Source: Streptomyces tropicalis (GTDB lineage: Bacteria > Actinomycetota > Actinomycetes > Streptomycetales > Streptomycetaceae). Taken from it: a stretch of 64,000 nucleotides of DNA. The stretch spans positions 111,440 through 175,439 of the forward strand of contig NZ_JARJBB010000013.1 of NCBI RefSeq assembly GCF_029269835.1, in the 5' to 3' direction. The position numbers and the translations under genes were made by a program. Positions 43,845 to 52,017 of the stretch are shown here, in pieces (positions within the stretch are counted from its first letter, which is position 1; the number at the start of each line of letters is the position of its first letter). Below the pieces are notes generated by a model. It made no database searches, was not told the origin of the DNA, and saw only the letters and a list, made by a program, of their open reading frames with translations.

Positions 43845-44690
43845 ATGGCGGTGACCACGAGGACCACGGCGGACCGGGAGCGGACGGACCTCCCCGCGGT
43901 GGCCGATCCCGCGCATGTCGCGCCGTCCGACGCGCGGGCCCTGTCCCGGCTCTTCTTCGACCGGCTGACGGCACTGGAGGAGGGCACGCCCGACCACCAG
44001 TACGCGCGCAACACCCTGATCGAGATGAACATGTCCCTCGTCCGGTACGCGGCCGGACGCTTCCGCAGCCGGGGCCCGCAGGAGATGGAGGACATCGTCC
44101 AGGTCGGCATGATCGGCCTGATCAAGGCGATCGACCGGTTCGACCTCTCCCGCGAGGTGGAGTTCACCTCCTTCGCCGTGCCGTACATCGTGGGGGAGAT
44201 CAAGCGCTTCTTCCGCGACACGTCGTGGGCGGTGCACGTGCCGCGCCGGCTCCAGGAGGCCCGGGTGGAGCTCGCCAAGGCCACCGAGGAGCTGAGCAGC
44301 CGGCTGGGCCGCAGGCCGACCACCAGGGAGCTGGCCGAGCTGATGAACCTCCCCGAGAAGGAGGTCGTCGACGCGCGGGTCGCCTCCAACGGCTACACGT
44401 CGTCCTCCCTGGACGCGGCCGTCGCCGGCGGCGACGAGGGCGACAGCGTCCTCGCCGACTTCATCGGCACCGAGGACGCCGGGCTGCAGCTCGTGGACGA
44501 CCTGCACAGCCTCGCGCCGCTGCTGGCCGAACTCGACGAGCGCGACCGGCGGATCATCCACCTGCGGTTCGTGGACGAGTGCACGCAGGCGCAGATCGGC
44601 GAGGAGCTGGGGATCTCCCAGATGCACGTGTCCCGCCTGCTCCAGCGCGTGCTGGCCCGGCTGCGGCAGGGCCTGCTGAACACCGCCTGA
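43845..44690 (+). CDS. SigB/SigF-type stress sigma factor
   Basis: 281 residues, the family length. Region 2 (about 55-130): SLVRYAAGRFRSRG, MEDIVQVGMIGLIKAIDRFD and FTSFAVPYIVGEIKRFFRD; region 3 (about 135-195): PRRLQEARVELAKATEELSS; region 4 (about 220-280): DERDRRIIHLRFVDECTQAQIG, SQMHVSRLLQRVLARLR. It should recognise GNNT-N14-16-GGGTAY promoters. ATG at 43845 has GGGAGGA eight bases upstream; a GTG/ATG frame further up is unnecessary. A SigB-type promoter lies directly before it. Confidence 0.94.
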   Translation: MAVTTRTTADRERTDLPAVADPAHVAPSDARALSRLFFDRLTALEEGTPDHQYARNTLIEMNMSLVRYAAGRFRSRGPQEMEDIVQVGMIGLIKAIDRFDLSREVEFTSFAVPYIVGEIKRFFRDTSWAVHVPRRLQEARVELAKATEELSSRLGRRPTTRELAELMNLPEKEVVDARVASNGYTSSSLDAAVAGGDEGDSVLADFIGTEDAGLQLVDDLHSLAPLLAELDERDRRIIHLRFVDECTQAQIGEELGISQMHVSRLLQRVLARLRQGLLNTA

Positions 44691-44797
44691 CCTGCCGCGC
44701 CCGGCCCCGTGGGCCGGACCGGGAGGCGTCCGCAAGATCGGCGACGAGTCGAAGGAATGACCGACTCCGTTCCGGGGCACACGGACGCCGTACGACA

Positions 44798-44851
44798 CAG
44801 CAGGGCCGGACGCCGTCGTCCTGGGGAGGTGGACGGCGTCCGGCCCTGCTG
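44798..44851 (+). terminator. Strong hairpin after the sigma-factor gene
   Basis: A perfect 20-bp stem: the left arm (CAGCAGGGCCGG to CGCCGTC, 44798-44817) pairs with the right arm (44832-44851) around a 14-base loop, 107 bp after the sigma stop. Confidence 0.85.
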
Positions 44852-44905
44852 CATGTGTCCGCCGCCGTGGGCGGCACCCCGGCCGTCGCGCCCGGCGGTG
44901 CCTCC

Positions 44906-45400
44906 TCACCAGGTCGGCACCGCGCGGACCGTCTTCCCGGCGAGGTGTCCGAAGACCCGGCCGTCCCCGGCGAGCCGGTCCACCAGCAGCTTCCTGAGGC
45001 CGCCCGCACCATGGACGGTGCCGGGCTCCTGGCGCAGCGGCCGCGCCGGGGAGGAGCCGTAGGCCACGAGCCGGTCCCGGTGGGCGCGCGCCCACAGCCG
45101 GTGGCGTGCCGGGGGGCGTCGTGCACAGTTCCGAGGCCGGCAGCTCCACGTCCCCGAGGTCGGCGATGGGCAGCGCACCGGCGCGTACCACGCGGTGCCG
45201 CGCGCCGGGCGGAGCCGACGGACATCCCACGGTTGTCCACCACGAGCAGCCCCCGGCACGCACCGAAGGGGACGAGCCGCGATCCGCCCCACCGGTCCCG
45301 GCGGCAGGCGAAGCGCCGGGCCGTGCCGGCCACCGCACCCCCGCCCGCGGTCGCCCGCCGCCCCTCCGGCACGGGGTGTCCGCGGCCGCCTCCATCGATC
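44906..45400 (-). pseudogene. Probable decayed gene, unidentified
   Basis: On the minus strand, protein-like pieces lie in three frames in order: GGSRLVPFGACRGLLVVDNRG, then HRVVRAGALPIADLGDVELPASELCTTPPG, then HRLWARAHRDRLVAYGSSPA to RVFGHLAGKTVRAVPTW with a stop at 44906. Third-position GC is strong in each piece, which suggests a former gene broken by two frameshifts. I do not recognise the family. The rest of 44691-45609 holds the terminator and the palindrome listed here. Confidence 0.4.
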
Positions 45401-45547
45401 CTCACGATCACGGTGACGCCTTCCCGATCGGGAGGAAGGCCGCTTTCCGGACGGAGGATCCGTCGAACACCCGGCCGGTCCGCAACACGGCCGGTCGTGG
45501 CGGCGTTGTGCTCACGGCGCTTGCAATGCCCGGCCGGGTGCGAGACG

Positions 45548-45563
45548 GTTGTCGTCAGACAAC
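45548..45563. promoter_or_regulatory. Palindromic operator candidate before the phosphatase-B12-STAS operon
   Basis: GTTGTC-GTCA-GACAAC is a perfect 6-bp inverted repeat with a 4-base spacer, a MarR/TetR-like layout; GGACAAC recurs at 45584. The 12-mer CCAGCAGAGAG(C/G) also occurs twice (45570 and 45599), just before the operon start. Confidence 0.45.
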
Positions 45564-45609
45564 CTTTCTCCAGCAGAGAGCTCGGACAACTCCTTCCCCC
45601 AGCAGAGAG

Positions 45610-47325
45610 GTGGTGGGGTGCGCGGCCCGCGCTCCCCCGCTCGTGGCTTCTTCATCAAGTTCCCCCGTCGGTCCGCGCGGTGCAGGCACCAGCGTCGGCG
45701 CCGCGTGGAGCGGCGCACCGTACCCGGTGCTGGTTGTCGACCGGGACGGCGGCATCGTCGACCTCAACGACGTCGCGAGGACCCTCCTGCCCGGCGTCGC
45801 CCGCGGCGACCGGCTGCACGACGCGGTGCCCGGCTGGCTGACCGAGGCGCACCGCCTGCTCGCCCGGGGACCGCAGGAGTCCGCGCCGGGCCACCGGTCG
45901 GGCTCCCTCGGGGACCGGGTCTTCGACGCCCATCCCACGGCGAGCGACGACGGCGACGTGGTGTGGTGGCTGGTCGACGACACCGACCGGCGTCTCGCGC
46001 GGGAGGCGCTGCGCAGCGAGCAGGAGCGCACGGGCATCCTCGCCGAGGTCTCCAGCGCGCTGCTGTCCTCCCTCAACGTGACGCGGTGCATGGAACTGAC
46101 CGCGCACATGGCCGCCGACCACCTGGCGGACGCCGCGGTGGTCATCGCGCCCGCACAGGGCCGCCGCCACCCGCTGACGTACGCCTGCAAGGACGGGGCC
46201 GTCCTGCAGGCGAACCGCGTGATCGACCCGGCGACCGTACCGGGCCTCGCCGAGGCGCTGCGCGGCTTCCCCCCGGTGCCCACGCGCTGGATCAACCCCG
46301 ACGACATCCCGCCGTGGGCGGTCCCCGCTGGCTTCGCCGGCCCGCTGGGGTCCGTCATCGTGACCCCGCTGCCCGGCCACGGGGTGCCCGCCGGAGCGCT
46401 GATGCTGCTGCGTTCCAGCACCGAGCGGGCCTTCAGCGAGGGCGAGGAGATCTTCGCCCGGCTGTTCGCGGCCCGCGCCGGTGCGGCCCTGTCGGCGGCG
46501 CGGATGTACGCCGAGCAGGCGGACATCACGGCGACGCTGATGCGGGAACTGCTCCCGCCGACGCTGACGCAGGTGCACGGCGTGGAGTACGCGGGCAGCT
46601 ACCGCCCGGCCAGGGACAACGAACGCGTCGGCGGCGACTTCTACGACGTCCACCCCGGCACGGACCCCTCGCACGAGTCCCTGGTGGTGCTCGGGGACGT
46701 CGCGGGCAAGGGCCTGGAGGCCGCGGTCCTCACCGGCAAGATCCGCAACACCCTCCATGCGCTGCTGCCCCTCGCGGGCGACCACGAGCAGATGCTGAAC
46801 CTGCTGAACAGCGCGCTGCTGACGTCGCACCACACCCGCTTCGCCACGCTCGTGCTGGCCTCGGCCCTGCGCCGCGCCGGCCGCGTCCACCTCAGGCTGA
46901 CCAGCGCCGGGCATCCGCCTCCCCTCGTCGTGCGCAGGAACGGCACGGTCGAGGAGGTGGCCACCCGGGGCACCCTGGTCGGGGCGATGCCGAGCGTGAT
47001 CGCGGAGACCACCGAGACGGTGCTCGCCCCCGGCGAGACCTGCCTGCTCTACACCGACGGCATCACCGAGGCGCGCGGCGGCCCCATGGGCGGCGAGCTC
47101 TTCGGCGACCGGCGGCTCAGGCAGGCGCTGTCGGAGTGCGGCGGCCTGCCGGCCGAGGCAGTGGTGGAGCGGGTGCAGATGCTGGCCGCCCAGTGGATCG
47201 GCGGGGGCCGGCACGACGACATGGCGACCGTGGCCGTCAGCGCCCCCAAGTCGGGCGCGTTGCGCGTCGTCAACGGCGACGTGCCCATAGACGGGTCGGA
47301 GATATGGCACAGGAGGAAGGGATGA
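45610..47325 (+). CDS. PAS-GAF-SpoIIE phosphatase, first gene of the B12-linked operon
   Basis: 571 residues if it starts at GTG 45610. A PAS-like domain (about 35-130, YPVLVVDRDGGIVDLNDVAR), GAF (about 145-310), SpoIIE/PP2C phosphatase (about 330-560; RVGGDFYDVHPGTDPSHESL, GDVAGKGLEAAVLTGKIR, YTDGITEARG, GRHDDMATVAV). Metal-site Asp residues are intact. The start is uncertain: GTG 45610, 45613 or 45643 are possible and none has a well-spaced ribosome site. The stop overlaps the next ATG (ATGA), so phosphatase and cobalamin protein are translationally coupled and probably partners. Confidence 0.88.
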   Translation: MVGCAARAPPLVASSSSSPVGPRGAGTSVGAAWSGAPYPVLVVDRDGGIVDLNDVARTLLPGVARGDRLHDAVPGWLTEAHRLLARGPQESAPGHRSGSLGDRVFDAHPTASDDGDVVWWLVDDTDRRLAREALRSEQERTGILAEVSSALLSSLNVTRCMELTAHMAADHLADAAVVIAPAQGRRHPLTYACKDGAVLQANRVIDPATVPGLAEALRGFPPVPTRWINPDDIPPWAVPAGFAGPLGSVIVTPLPGHGVPAGALMLLRSSTERAFSEGEEIFARLFAARAGAALSAARMYAEQADITATLMRELLPPTLTQVHGVEYAGSYRPARDNERVGGDFYDVHPGTDPSHESLVVLGDVAGKGLEAAVLTGKIRNTLHALLPLAGDHEQMLNLLNSALLTSHHTRFATLVLASALRRAGRVHLRLTSAGHPPPLVVRRNGTVEEVATRGTLVGAMPSVIAETTETVLAPGETCLLYTDGITEARGGPMGGELFGDRRLRQALSECGGLPAEAVVERVQMLAAQWIGGGRHDDMATVAVSAPKSGALRVVNGDVPIDGSEIWHRRKG

Positions 47326-48440
47326 CCGCAGCCCCACCGGCACCGCGGACCCGGCCGGAGGACGGGCCGCAGCTGTCCTCGGTACGGGAGCGCTTGTGGG
47401 AGGCCGTGCTCGACGGCGACGAGTACGCGGCCGTGGACGTGGTCCTCGGCGCTCGCGACGCCGGGCTCGACGAGGAGACGCTGCTGCTCGACGTGATCGG
47501 CGCCGTGCAGCAGCGCGTCGGCGTGGAGTGGGCCGCCGACCGGATCAGCGTCGCCCAGGAGCACGCCACCACGGCGATCAACGAGCGTGCCGTCGCCGCG
47601 CTGTCCGGCGCGGGCCGCCGCCCCGGCGCCCGGCCGCGCGGGCGGGTCACCGTCACCTGCGTCGACGGCGAGTGGCACGCGCTGCCCGCCCGCCTCGTCG
47701 CGGAGGTGCTGCGGCTGCGCGGCTGGCAGGTGGACTACCTGGGGGCCCAGACGCCGACCCCGCATCTGATCGCCCACGTGCACCGCACGAACCCGGCGGC
47801 GGTGCTGCTGTCCTCCTCGCTGCCCACCCGGCTGCCCACCGCGCACGCGGCGATCACCGCGTGCCAGGCCGTCGGCATGCCCGTGATGGCGGGCGGCGCC
47901 GCGTTCGGCGAGGGCGGCCGCTACGCCCGCCTGCTGGGCGCGGACCACTGGGCGCGGGACGCGCGGGACGCCGCGGACCTCCTGGAGGGCGGCACGGCCC
48001 AGCCGTACACCTCGGTCAGCCGGCAGGCCGTGGACGACCTGCCGCACCTCGCGGACCAGGAGTACACGATGGTCGCCCGGTCCCGTCCCCGGCTGGTCAA
48101 GCAGACGCTGGCCGACCTGGAGGACCGGTTCCCCGCCATGGCCGCGTACGACGACGCCCAGCGGGAGCGGACGGCGGAGGACATCGCCCACATCGTGGAC
48201 TTCCTGGCCGCGGCGCTGTACGTGGACGACGCGCGCCTCTTCGCGGGGTTCCTCACCTGGACCGCGGACATCCTCGCCGCGCGCGGGGTCCCGGTGCACT
48301 CCCTGGCGCTGGGGCTGGACGTCCTCAGCCGGCAGTTGCACGACTTCCCGCGGTCCTCGTCCCTGCTGGAGCAGGGCGCCTCCGCGCTCGCCGGGCACCG
48401 GCCCGGCTCCCCCGCCGCCGGACCCGGGAGCGGCGCATGA
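47322..48440 (+). CDS. Cobalamin-binding sensor protein with the CarH photoreceptor signature
   Basis: 372 residues. A helical B12-binding cap (about 20-95) contains Trp70-x9-Glu80-His81, the W-x9-EH signature by which CarH-type light sensors hold adenosylcobalamin. The Rossmann B12 domain (about 105-235) has His119 in EWHALP, corresponding to E-x-H-x-x-G with Gly replaced by Pro, and VLLSSSLPTRLPT. Residues 240-370 are an extra helical domain I do not recognise. There is no MerR DNA-binding domain, and the residue after Trp70 is Ala where Thermus CarH has its light-state His132. Neighbours are a SpoIIE phosphatase and a STAS protein (ATGA overlaps on both sides), so it may gate partner switching. 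Confidence 0.85.
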   Translation: MTAAPPAPRTRPEDGPQLSSVRERLWEAVLDGDEYAAVDVVLGARDAGLDEETLLLDVIGAVQQRVGVEWAADRISVAQEHATTAINERAVAALSGAGRRPGARPRGRVTVTCVDGEWHALPARLVAEVLRLRGWQVDYLGAQTPTPHLIAHVHRTNPAAVLLSSSLPTRLPTAHAAITACQAVGMPVMAGGAAFGEGGRYARLLGADHWARDARDAADLLEGGTAQPYTSVSRQAVDDLPHLADQEYTMVARSRPRLVKQTLADLEDRFPAMAAYDDAQRERTAEDIAHIVDFLAAALYVDDARLFAGFLTWTADILAARGVPVHSLALGLDVLSRQLHDFPRSSSLLEQGASALAGHRPGSPAAGPGSGA

Positions 48441-48820
48441 CCACGCTGTCCCCCGGACCGTTCGACGTCACCGTCGTCGAGTCCGCGCCCACCGCGCTGA
48501 CCGTGCACGTCTCCGGCGACCTGGACTACGACACCAGCGAGGAGCTGGTGGAGCTCGTCACCCGGCACCTGACGCGGGTCGGCCCGGCCGGCGAGTGGGA
48601 GGACCTGCGGCTGGACTTCGCGGAGCTGACCTGGCTGGACTCCATGGGCCTGTCCGCCCTGCTGATGATCCGCAGACGCACCGGAGCCGCCCGCGTCACC
48701 CTGCACCTGGACAACCGGCCGGACTTCCTGGACCGGATGCTGGACGTGACCAACACCTACGACCACCTCACCGAGGCGGCCCGCCGGCAGGACGACGTCT
48801 CCGAGGCGGGCGCCAACTGA
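48437..48820 (+). CDS. STAS anti-anti-sigma factor
   Basis: 127 residues, one STAS domain with the acceptor Ser in WLDSMGLSALLMIRRR. It ends the phosphatase-B12-STAS operon (ATGA overlap with the cobalamin protein) and is the natural substrate of the first gene's phosphatase. Compared with the STAS protein at 38712 it has Ser-Met instead of Ser-Ser after the Asp, so the two probably answer to different kinases. Confidence 0.92.
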   Translation: MTTLSPGPFDVTVVESAPTALTVHVSGDLDYDTSEELVELVTRHLTRVGPAGEWEDLRLDFAELTWLDSMGLSALLMIRRRTGAARVTLHLDNRPDFLDRMLDVTNTYDHLTEAARRQDDVSEAGAN

Positions 48821-48900
48821 TGCGCGCGCCACGGACCCCGGGCCCGTCCCGGCGGCCTGCGGGGTGCCATCCCGCGACCGTGACGCACCGAGGGAAGTCC

Positions 48901-49314
48901 ATGGCGTTCTTCGCCATTTCCAAGCGCAACCCGCTGCAGCTGCTGTCCGCCACCGACCTGGCGGTCGAGCACGAGCGGCTGCTGGAGGAGAACGCCCAGC
49001 TCCACCGTGCCGTCACCTCCCACGCCGTGGTCGACCAGGCCATCGGCGCGGTCGTGGTCATGGCCCGGGTGCCGCCGGAGGAGGCCTGGCACATCCTGCG
49101 GGACATCTCGCAGCGCACCAACACCAAGCTGCGGAGGGTCGCGGAGCGGCTGCTGGCCTTCGCCCAGAACGGGCCGCCTTCCGGCGGCCAACGGGTGGAG
49201 CCGGCGGAACTGCGACGCGTGCTGGAGCGCTCGGTGGTGCGTGCCGGTGCCCGACCGGACCACCACCGGTCCGGCGGCCTGGCCTCGACGGGCCCGGGCG
49301 GCCCGCCGGCCTGA
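48901..49314 (+). CDS. ANTAR-domain protein
   Basis: 137 residues. The three-helix ANTAR domain (about 35-95) reads HAVVDQAIGAVVVMARVPPEEAW and LRRVAERLLAF; such domains bind paired RNA hairpins and prevent termination. The preceding short coiled coil (LAVEHERLLEENAQLHRAV) may dimerise it, and the C-terminal 40 residues are disordered. There is no receiver or GAF domain to control it. ATG at 48901 follows GAGGGAAGTCC, 80 bp after the STAS gene. Targets might be in the same operon. Confidence 0.87.
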   Translation: MAFFAISKRNPLQLLSATDLAVEHERLLEENAQLHRAVTSHAVVDQAIGAVVVMARVPPEEAWHILRDISQRTNTKLRRVAERLLAFAQNGPPSGGQRVEPAELRRVLERSVVRAGARPDHHRSGGLASTGPGGPPA

Positions 49315-49640
49315 CGGGCACCGGGTCGGTCGGGTCGGCAGACGGACCGGTCGCCCTGTGCGGCTCCCGGGCTGCCCGCCCCGCTGAACCGCTCGGGAGC
49401 AGGTGGCAGGCCGCCGAGCGGGCTGCCGGCCCTTCGCGGTCGTCGGGCGGGCCGGCTGATCCACGCAGGCGGGGCGGGCGGGCCTACTGGACCGCGCGGG
49501 ACGAGTGGGGACGGGAACGGGTGAACGAGCCGGCGGCCCTTCCTGACCCGGGCGGACCGCACCGGGCGCCCGCGGGGCCGCTGGGCGCCGACGCGGCCGC
49601 TGGGCCGTCGCCGTTCGGCGGCCGGCCCGGGGAGGCGGCG
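49315..49640. terminator. 326-bp convergent gap with a hairpin
   Basis: GCTCCCG (49363-49369) and CGGGAGC (49394-49400) form a 7-bp stem between the ANTAR gene and the end of crtU. I see no gene in this stretch. Confidence 0.4.
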
Positions 49641-51248
49641 TCAGGAGGGTCCGGGGCCGGTGTCCCGGGGCGGTGGGGGCGGGGTCGCGCGGCGGGCCGC
49701 CGCGCGCAGCAGGCGGCCGCGGCCCCGGTCGGGCACGGTCCACAGCGTCTGGCCGCGTACGCCCCACCGTTCCAGCAGGGCGTTGGCCGCCAGGAATCCG
49801 CTGGTGGCCGCCCGTTCCATCAACGCGACGGGCAGACCGGTGCGCACCAGGTCGCCGGCCACGACCAGACCGGGGTCGTCGGTGCGCACGGTGGGCCGGT
49901 CCCCGTAGCCGCCGACCGGGAAGAGCGGGCAGTCGGCGCGCCACTCGTGCCGCTCGTCCACGATCCGCGCCTGCCGGGTCTCCGGGTAGACCCGGTGCAG
50001 CTGCTCCACGAGCCGCTTGCGCTCCACGTCCGGCGCGGCGTCGCCGGGCAGGGCGTACGCGTGCAGCTCGACCACCGAGCCGCCGGTGCGCGACGCCCAG
50101 CGCGCGGCCTCCCCCTCCCAGCGGTCCAGCACGCTGACGTTGTCGAGGGTGCCGTAGCCGGCGGTCCCGAGGAAGCCGGGGCGGTCGGCGGCCACCGGAC
50201 GGTCCAGCCAGATCCGGGAGACCAGGAAGGGCGGGGCGGTGCGCAGCCGCCCGACGGACGCCCGCCATTCCTTCCCGCCCAGCCGGGGCGAGGACGCCAC
50301 GAGTGAGGACAGTCCGGCGGTGTCGAGGGCGAGGACGACCGCGTCGTGGCGCTCCGCGCCCCCCGCGGCGTCCACGGTGAATCGGCCGTCCCCGGTCGGC
50401 GTGACGCTCCCGACGGGTGCCGAGGTCCGCAGCCGGACCCCGTGCCCGTCGAGATAGCCGGCGAGCGGGTCCCACAGCGCGGCCGGGAACGGCTCCCCGG
50501 GCACGTCGAACAGCAGCCCCTCGGCGGAACCCAGGAAGTAGATGTGGAACATGAGGACCATCTCGGCGGCCGACAGCCCGCGCGGGTCGGCGAAGAAGCT
50601 GCGGGAGAACACCTCGAACGCGAGATGGCGGGCGGCCTCGGGGAACCCGACGGCATCCAGGAAGTCGTGGGCGCTGACGCGGTCGAGGCGGTCGTAGACC
50701 TCCGGGACCCGTACGTCGAGCAGCCCGAGCGCGGCGGCCGGGCGCATACGGGCCAGGTCGCGCAGCCCGAAGGCCGGGCTCAGGGCGACGAACCCGGCCG
50801 CGCTCCACGGCGGGGTCCGCGGGACGTGCCGGAATCCGTCGCGCAGTCCGCCGGCGTGCCACAGGGGGTAGTCGGGGAGGGCGGTCAGGCGCTCCAGGCC
50901 CGGATCGGTGCGGCGGAGCAGGCCGCGCAGGTTGTAGTACTGCCGGAAGAAGGCGTGGAAGCCCCGGCTCATGGTGACCAGGGTGCCGTCCCTCAGTGTG
51001 GTGGGCCGGCCGGCCAGCCGGCCGCCGAGCACCGGCTCCCGCTCGTAGAGGGTGACGTGGACGCCGCGCTCCGCGAGGGCGGTCGCGGCGGCGAGCCCGG
51101 CGATGCCGCCGCCGACCACCGCGGTGCGGGGGCGTTCGGGTCCGTCGACGCGCCGCGCGCCGGGAGCGGGGAGCAGGACGCGGGCCCGCCGGTCGCGGCC
51201 GCGCCGCGCCGCGGGCGCCCGTGACGGGGACGGTGCCGGCGCGGTCAT
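49641..51248 (-). CDS. crtU: Carotene desaturase/aryl-ring-forming CrtU
   Basis: 535 residues. An N-terminal extension of 38 residues precedes the FAD-binding TAVVGGGIAGLAAATALAERG and GGRLAGRPTTLRDGT. It keeps the C-terminal FAD contact VVAGDLVRTGLPVALMERAATSGFLAANALL (in parts) of the CrtU family. In isorenieratene biosynthesis CrtU desaturates and methylates the beta rings of carotene into aromatic rings. It is the last gene of the minus-strand crtY-T-U unit; ATG at 51248 overlaps the methyltransferase stop as ATGA. Confidence 0.9.
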   Translation of the reverse strand: MTAPAPSPSRAPAARRGRDRRARVLLPAPGARRVDGPERPRTAVVGGGIAGLAAATALAERGVHVTLYEREPVLGGRLAGRPTTLRDGTLVTMSRGFHAFFRQYYNLRGLLRRTDPGLERLTALPDYPLWHAGGLRDGFRHVPRTPPWSAAGFVALSPAFGLRDLARMRPAAALGLLDVRVPEVYDRLDRVSAHDFLDAVGFPEAARHLAFEVFSRSFFADPRGLSAAEMVLMFHIYFLGSAEGLLFDVPGEPFPAALWDPLAGYLDGHGVRLRTSAPVGSVTPTGDGRFTVDAAGGAERHDAVVLALDTAGLSSLVASSPRLGGKEWRASVGRLRTAPPFLVSRIWLDRPVAADRPGFLGTAGYGTLDNVSVLDRWEGEAARWASRTGGSVVELHAYALPGDAAPDVERKRLVEQLHRVYPETRQARIVDERHEWRADCPLFPVGGYGDRPTVRTDDPGLVVAGDLVRTGLPVALMERAATSGFLAANALLERWGVRGQTLWTVPDRGRGRLLRAAARRATPPPPPRDTGPGPS

Positions 51249-51976
51249 CGGGCGCCCTCCGTGTCCGGGCCGGGCCGGGCGGCGACGACGGTGTGCGTGA
51301 TGCCGGTCTGCCAGCCCGGCAGCGGCAGCACCCGGACCCGGGCGAAACCGGCCGCGCGTACCCGAGCGGCGAAGGCGTCGGCGGTGTCGAACTCGACGAC
51401 GCTGCGCCACAGGTGGCGGTACAGCGGTCCGTCGCCGAGGAGCGTCGCGGCCGGCAGGACGATGCCGCCGCACACCGCCGTCCACACGGCGCGGTCCGTC
51501 GCCCGCCCGCTGAGGGTGTACTCGTGCGCGGCCAGCCGGCCGCCCGGACGCAGCAGGTCGCGGACGGCGGCGAGGACGCGGTCGGGGTCGGCGGTGTTGC
51601 GGAAGAGGTAGGCCGCCAGGACCGCGTCGTAGGGCCCGGTCACCCCCGCCTCGGCCAGCCCTTCCGCGGGGGCGTGCACGAAGTCGACGCGACGCGGCCA
51701 GCGCTTCGCCGCAGCGCGCCGGAGCATGCCCGCGGACGCGTCGACGGCGGTGATCGCGGCGTACGGGAGCACGGCGGCGAGCGCGGCCGTCGAGGCGCCG
51801 GTGCCGCAGCCCAGGTCCAGGACGCGCATCCCCCTGCCGCCGTCCGGGAGGCCGAGCCTGCGGGCGGAGCGGCGCAGGTGGGCGTGGTAGCCCGGGTTGG
51901 CGGAGACGAGGGTGTCGTACCGGGGGGCGGCGTGGTCGAAGGCGGCGGCCAGGTCGTGGTCGCGCAGCAGGGTCAT
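51245..51976 (-). CDS. crtT: SAM-dependent methyltransferase of the carotenoid cluster (CrtT-like)
   Basis: 243 residues, class I (UbiE-like) fold: RVLDLGCGTGASTAALAAVL (SAM loop), ITAVDASAGMLRRAA, DAVLAAYLFRNTADPD, LLRPGGRLAAHEYTL. In streptomycete isorenieratene clusters crtT sits between crtY and crtU, as here; its step is not settled. ATG at 51976 follows GGAGCCCGC, and the gene lies 41 bp after crtY. Confidence 0.85.
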   Translation of the reverse strand: MTLLRDHDLAAAFDHAAPRYDTLVSANPGYHAHLRRSARRLGLPDGGRGMRVLDLGCGTGASTAALAAVLPYAAITAVDASAGMLRRAAAKRWPRRVDFVHAPAEGLAEAGVTGPYDAVLAAYLFRNTADPDRVLAAVRDLLRPGGRLAAHEYTLSGRATDRAVWTAVCGGIVLPAATLLGDGPLYRHLWRSVVEFDTADAFAARVRAAGFARVRVLPLPGWQTGITHTVVAARPGPDTEGAR

Positions 51977-52017
51977 GCGGGCTCCAGGTGCGGATGCCGG
52001 GCGGGCTCCGGCGGCGG

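Noticed and set aside
45549..48440. A 963-codon plus-strand open frame over the phosphatase and the cobalamin protein
   Set aside because: Its second part is the cobalamin protein in frame, but the first part is an Arg-rich shadow of the phosphatase; the ATGA overlap at 47322 with a GGAGGAAGG ribosome site is the real start.
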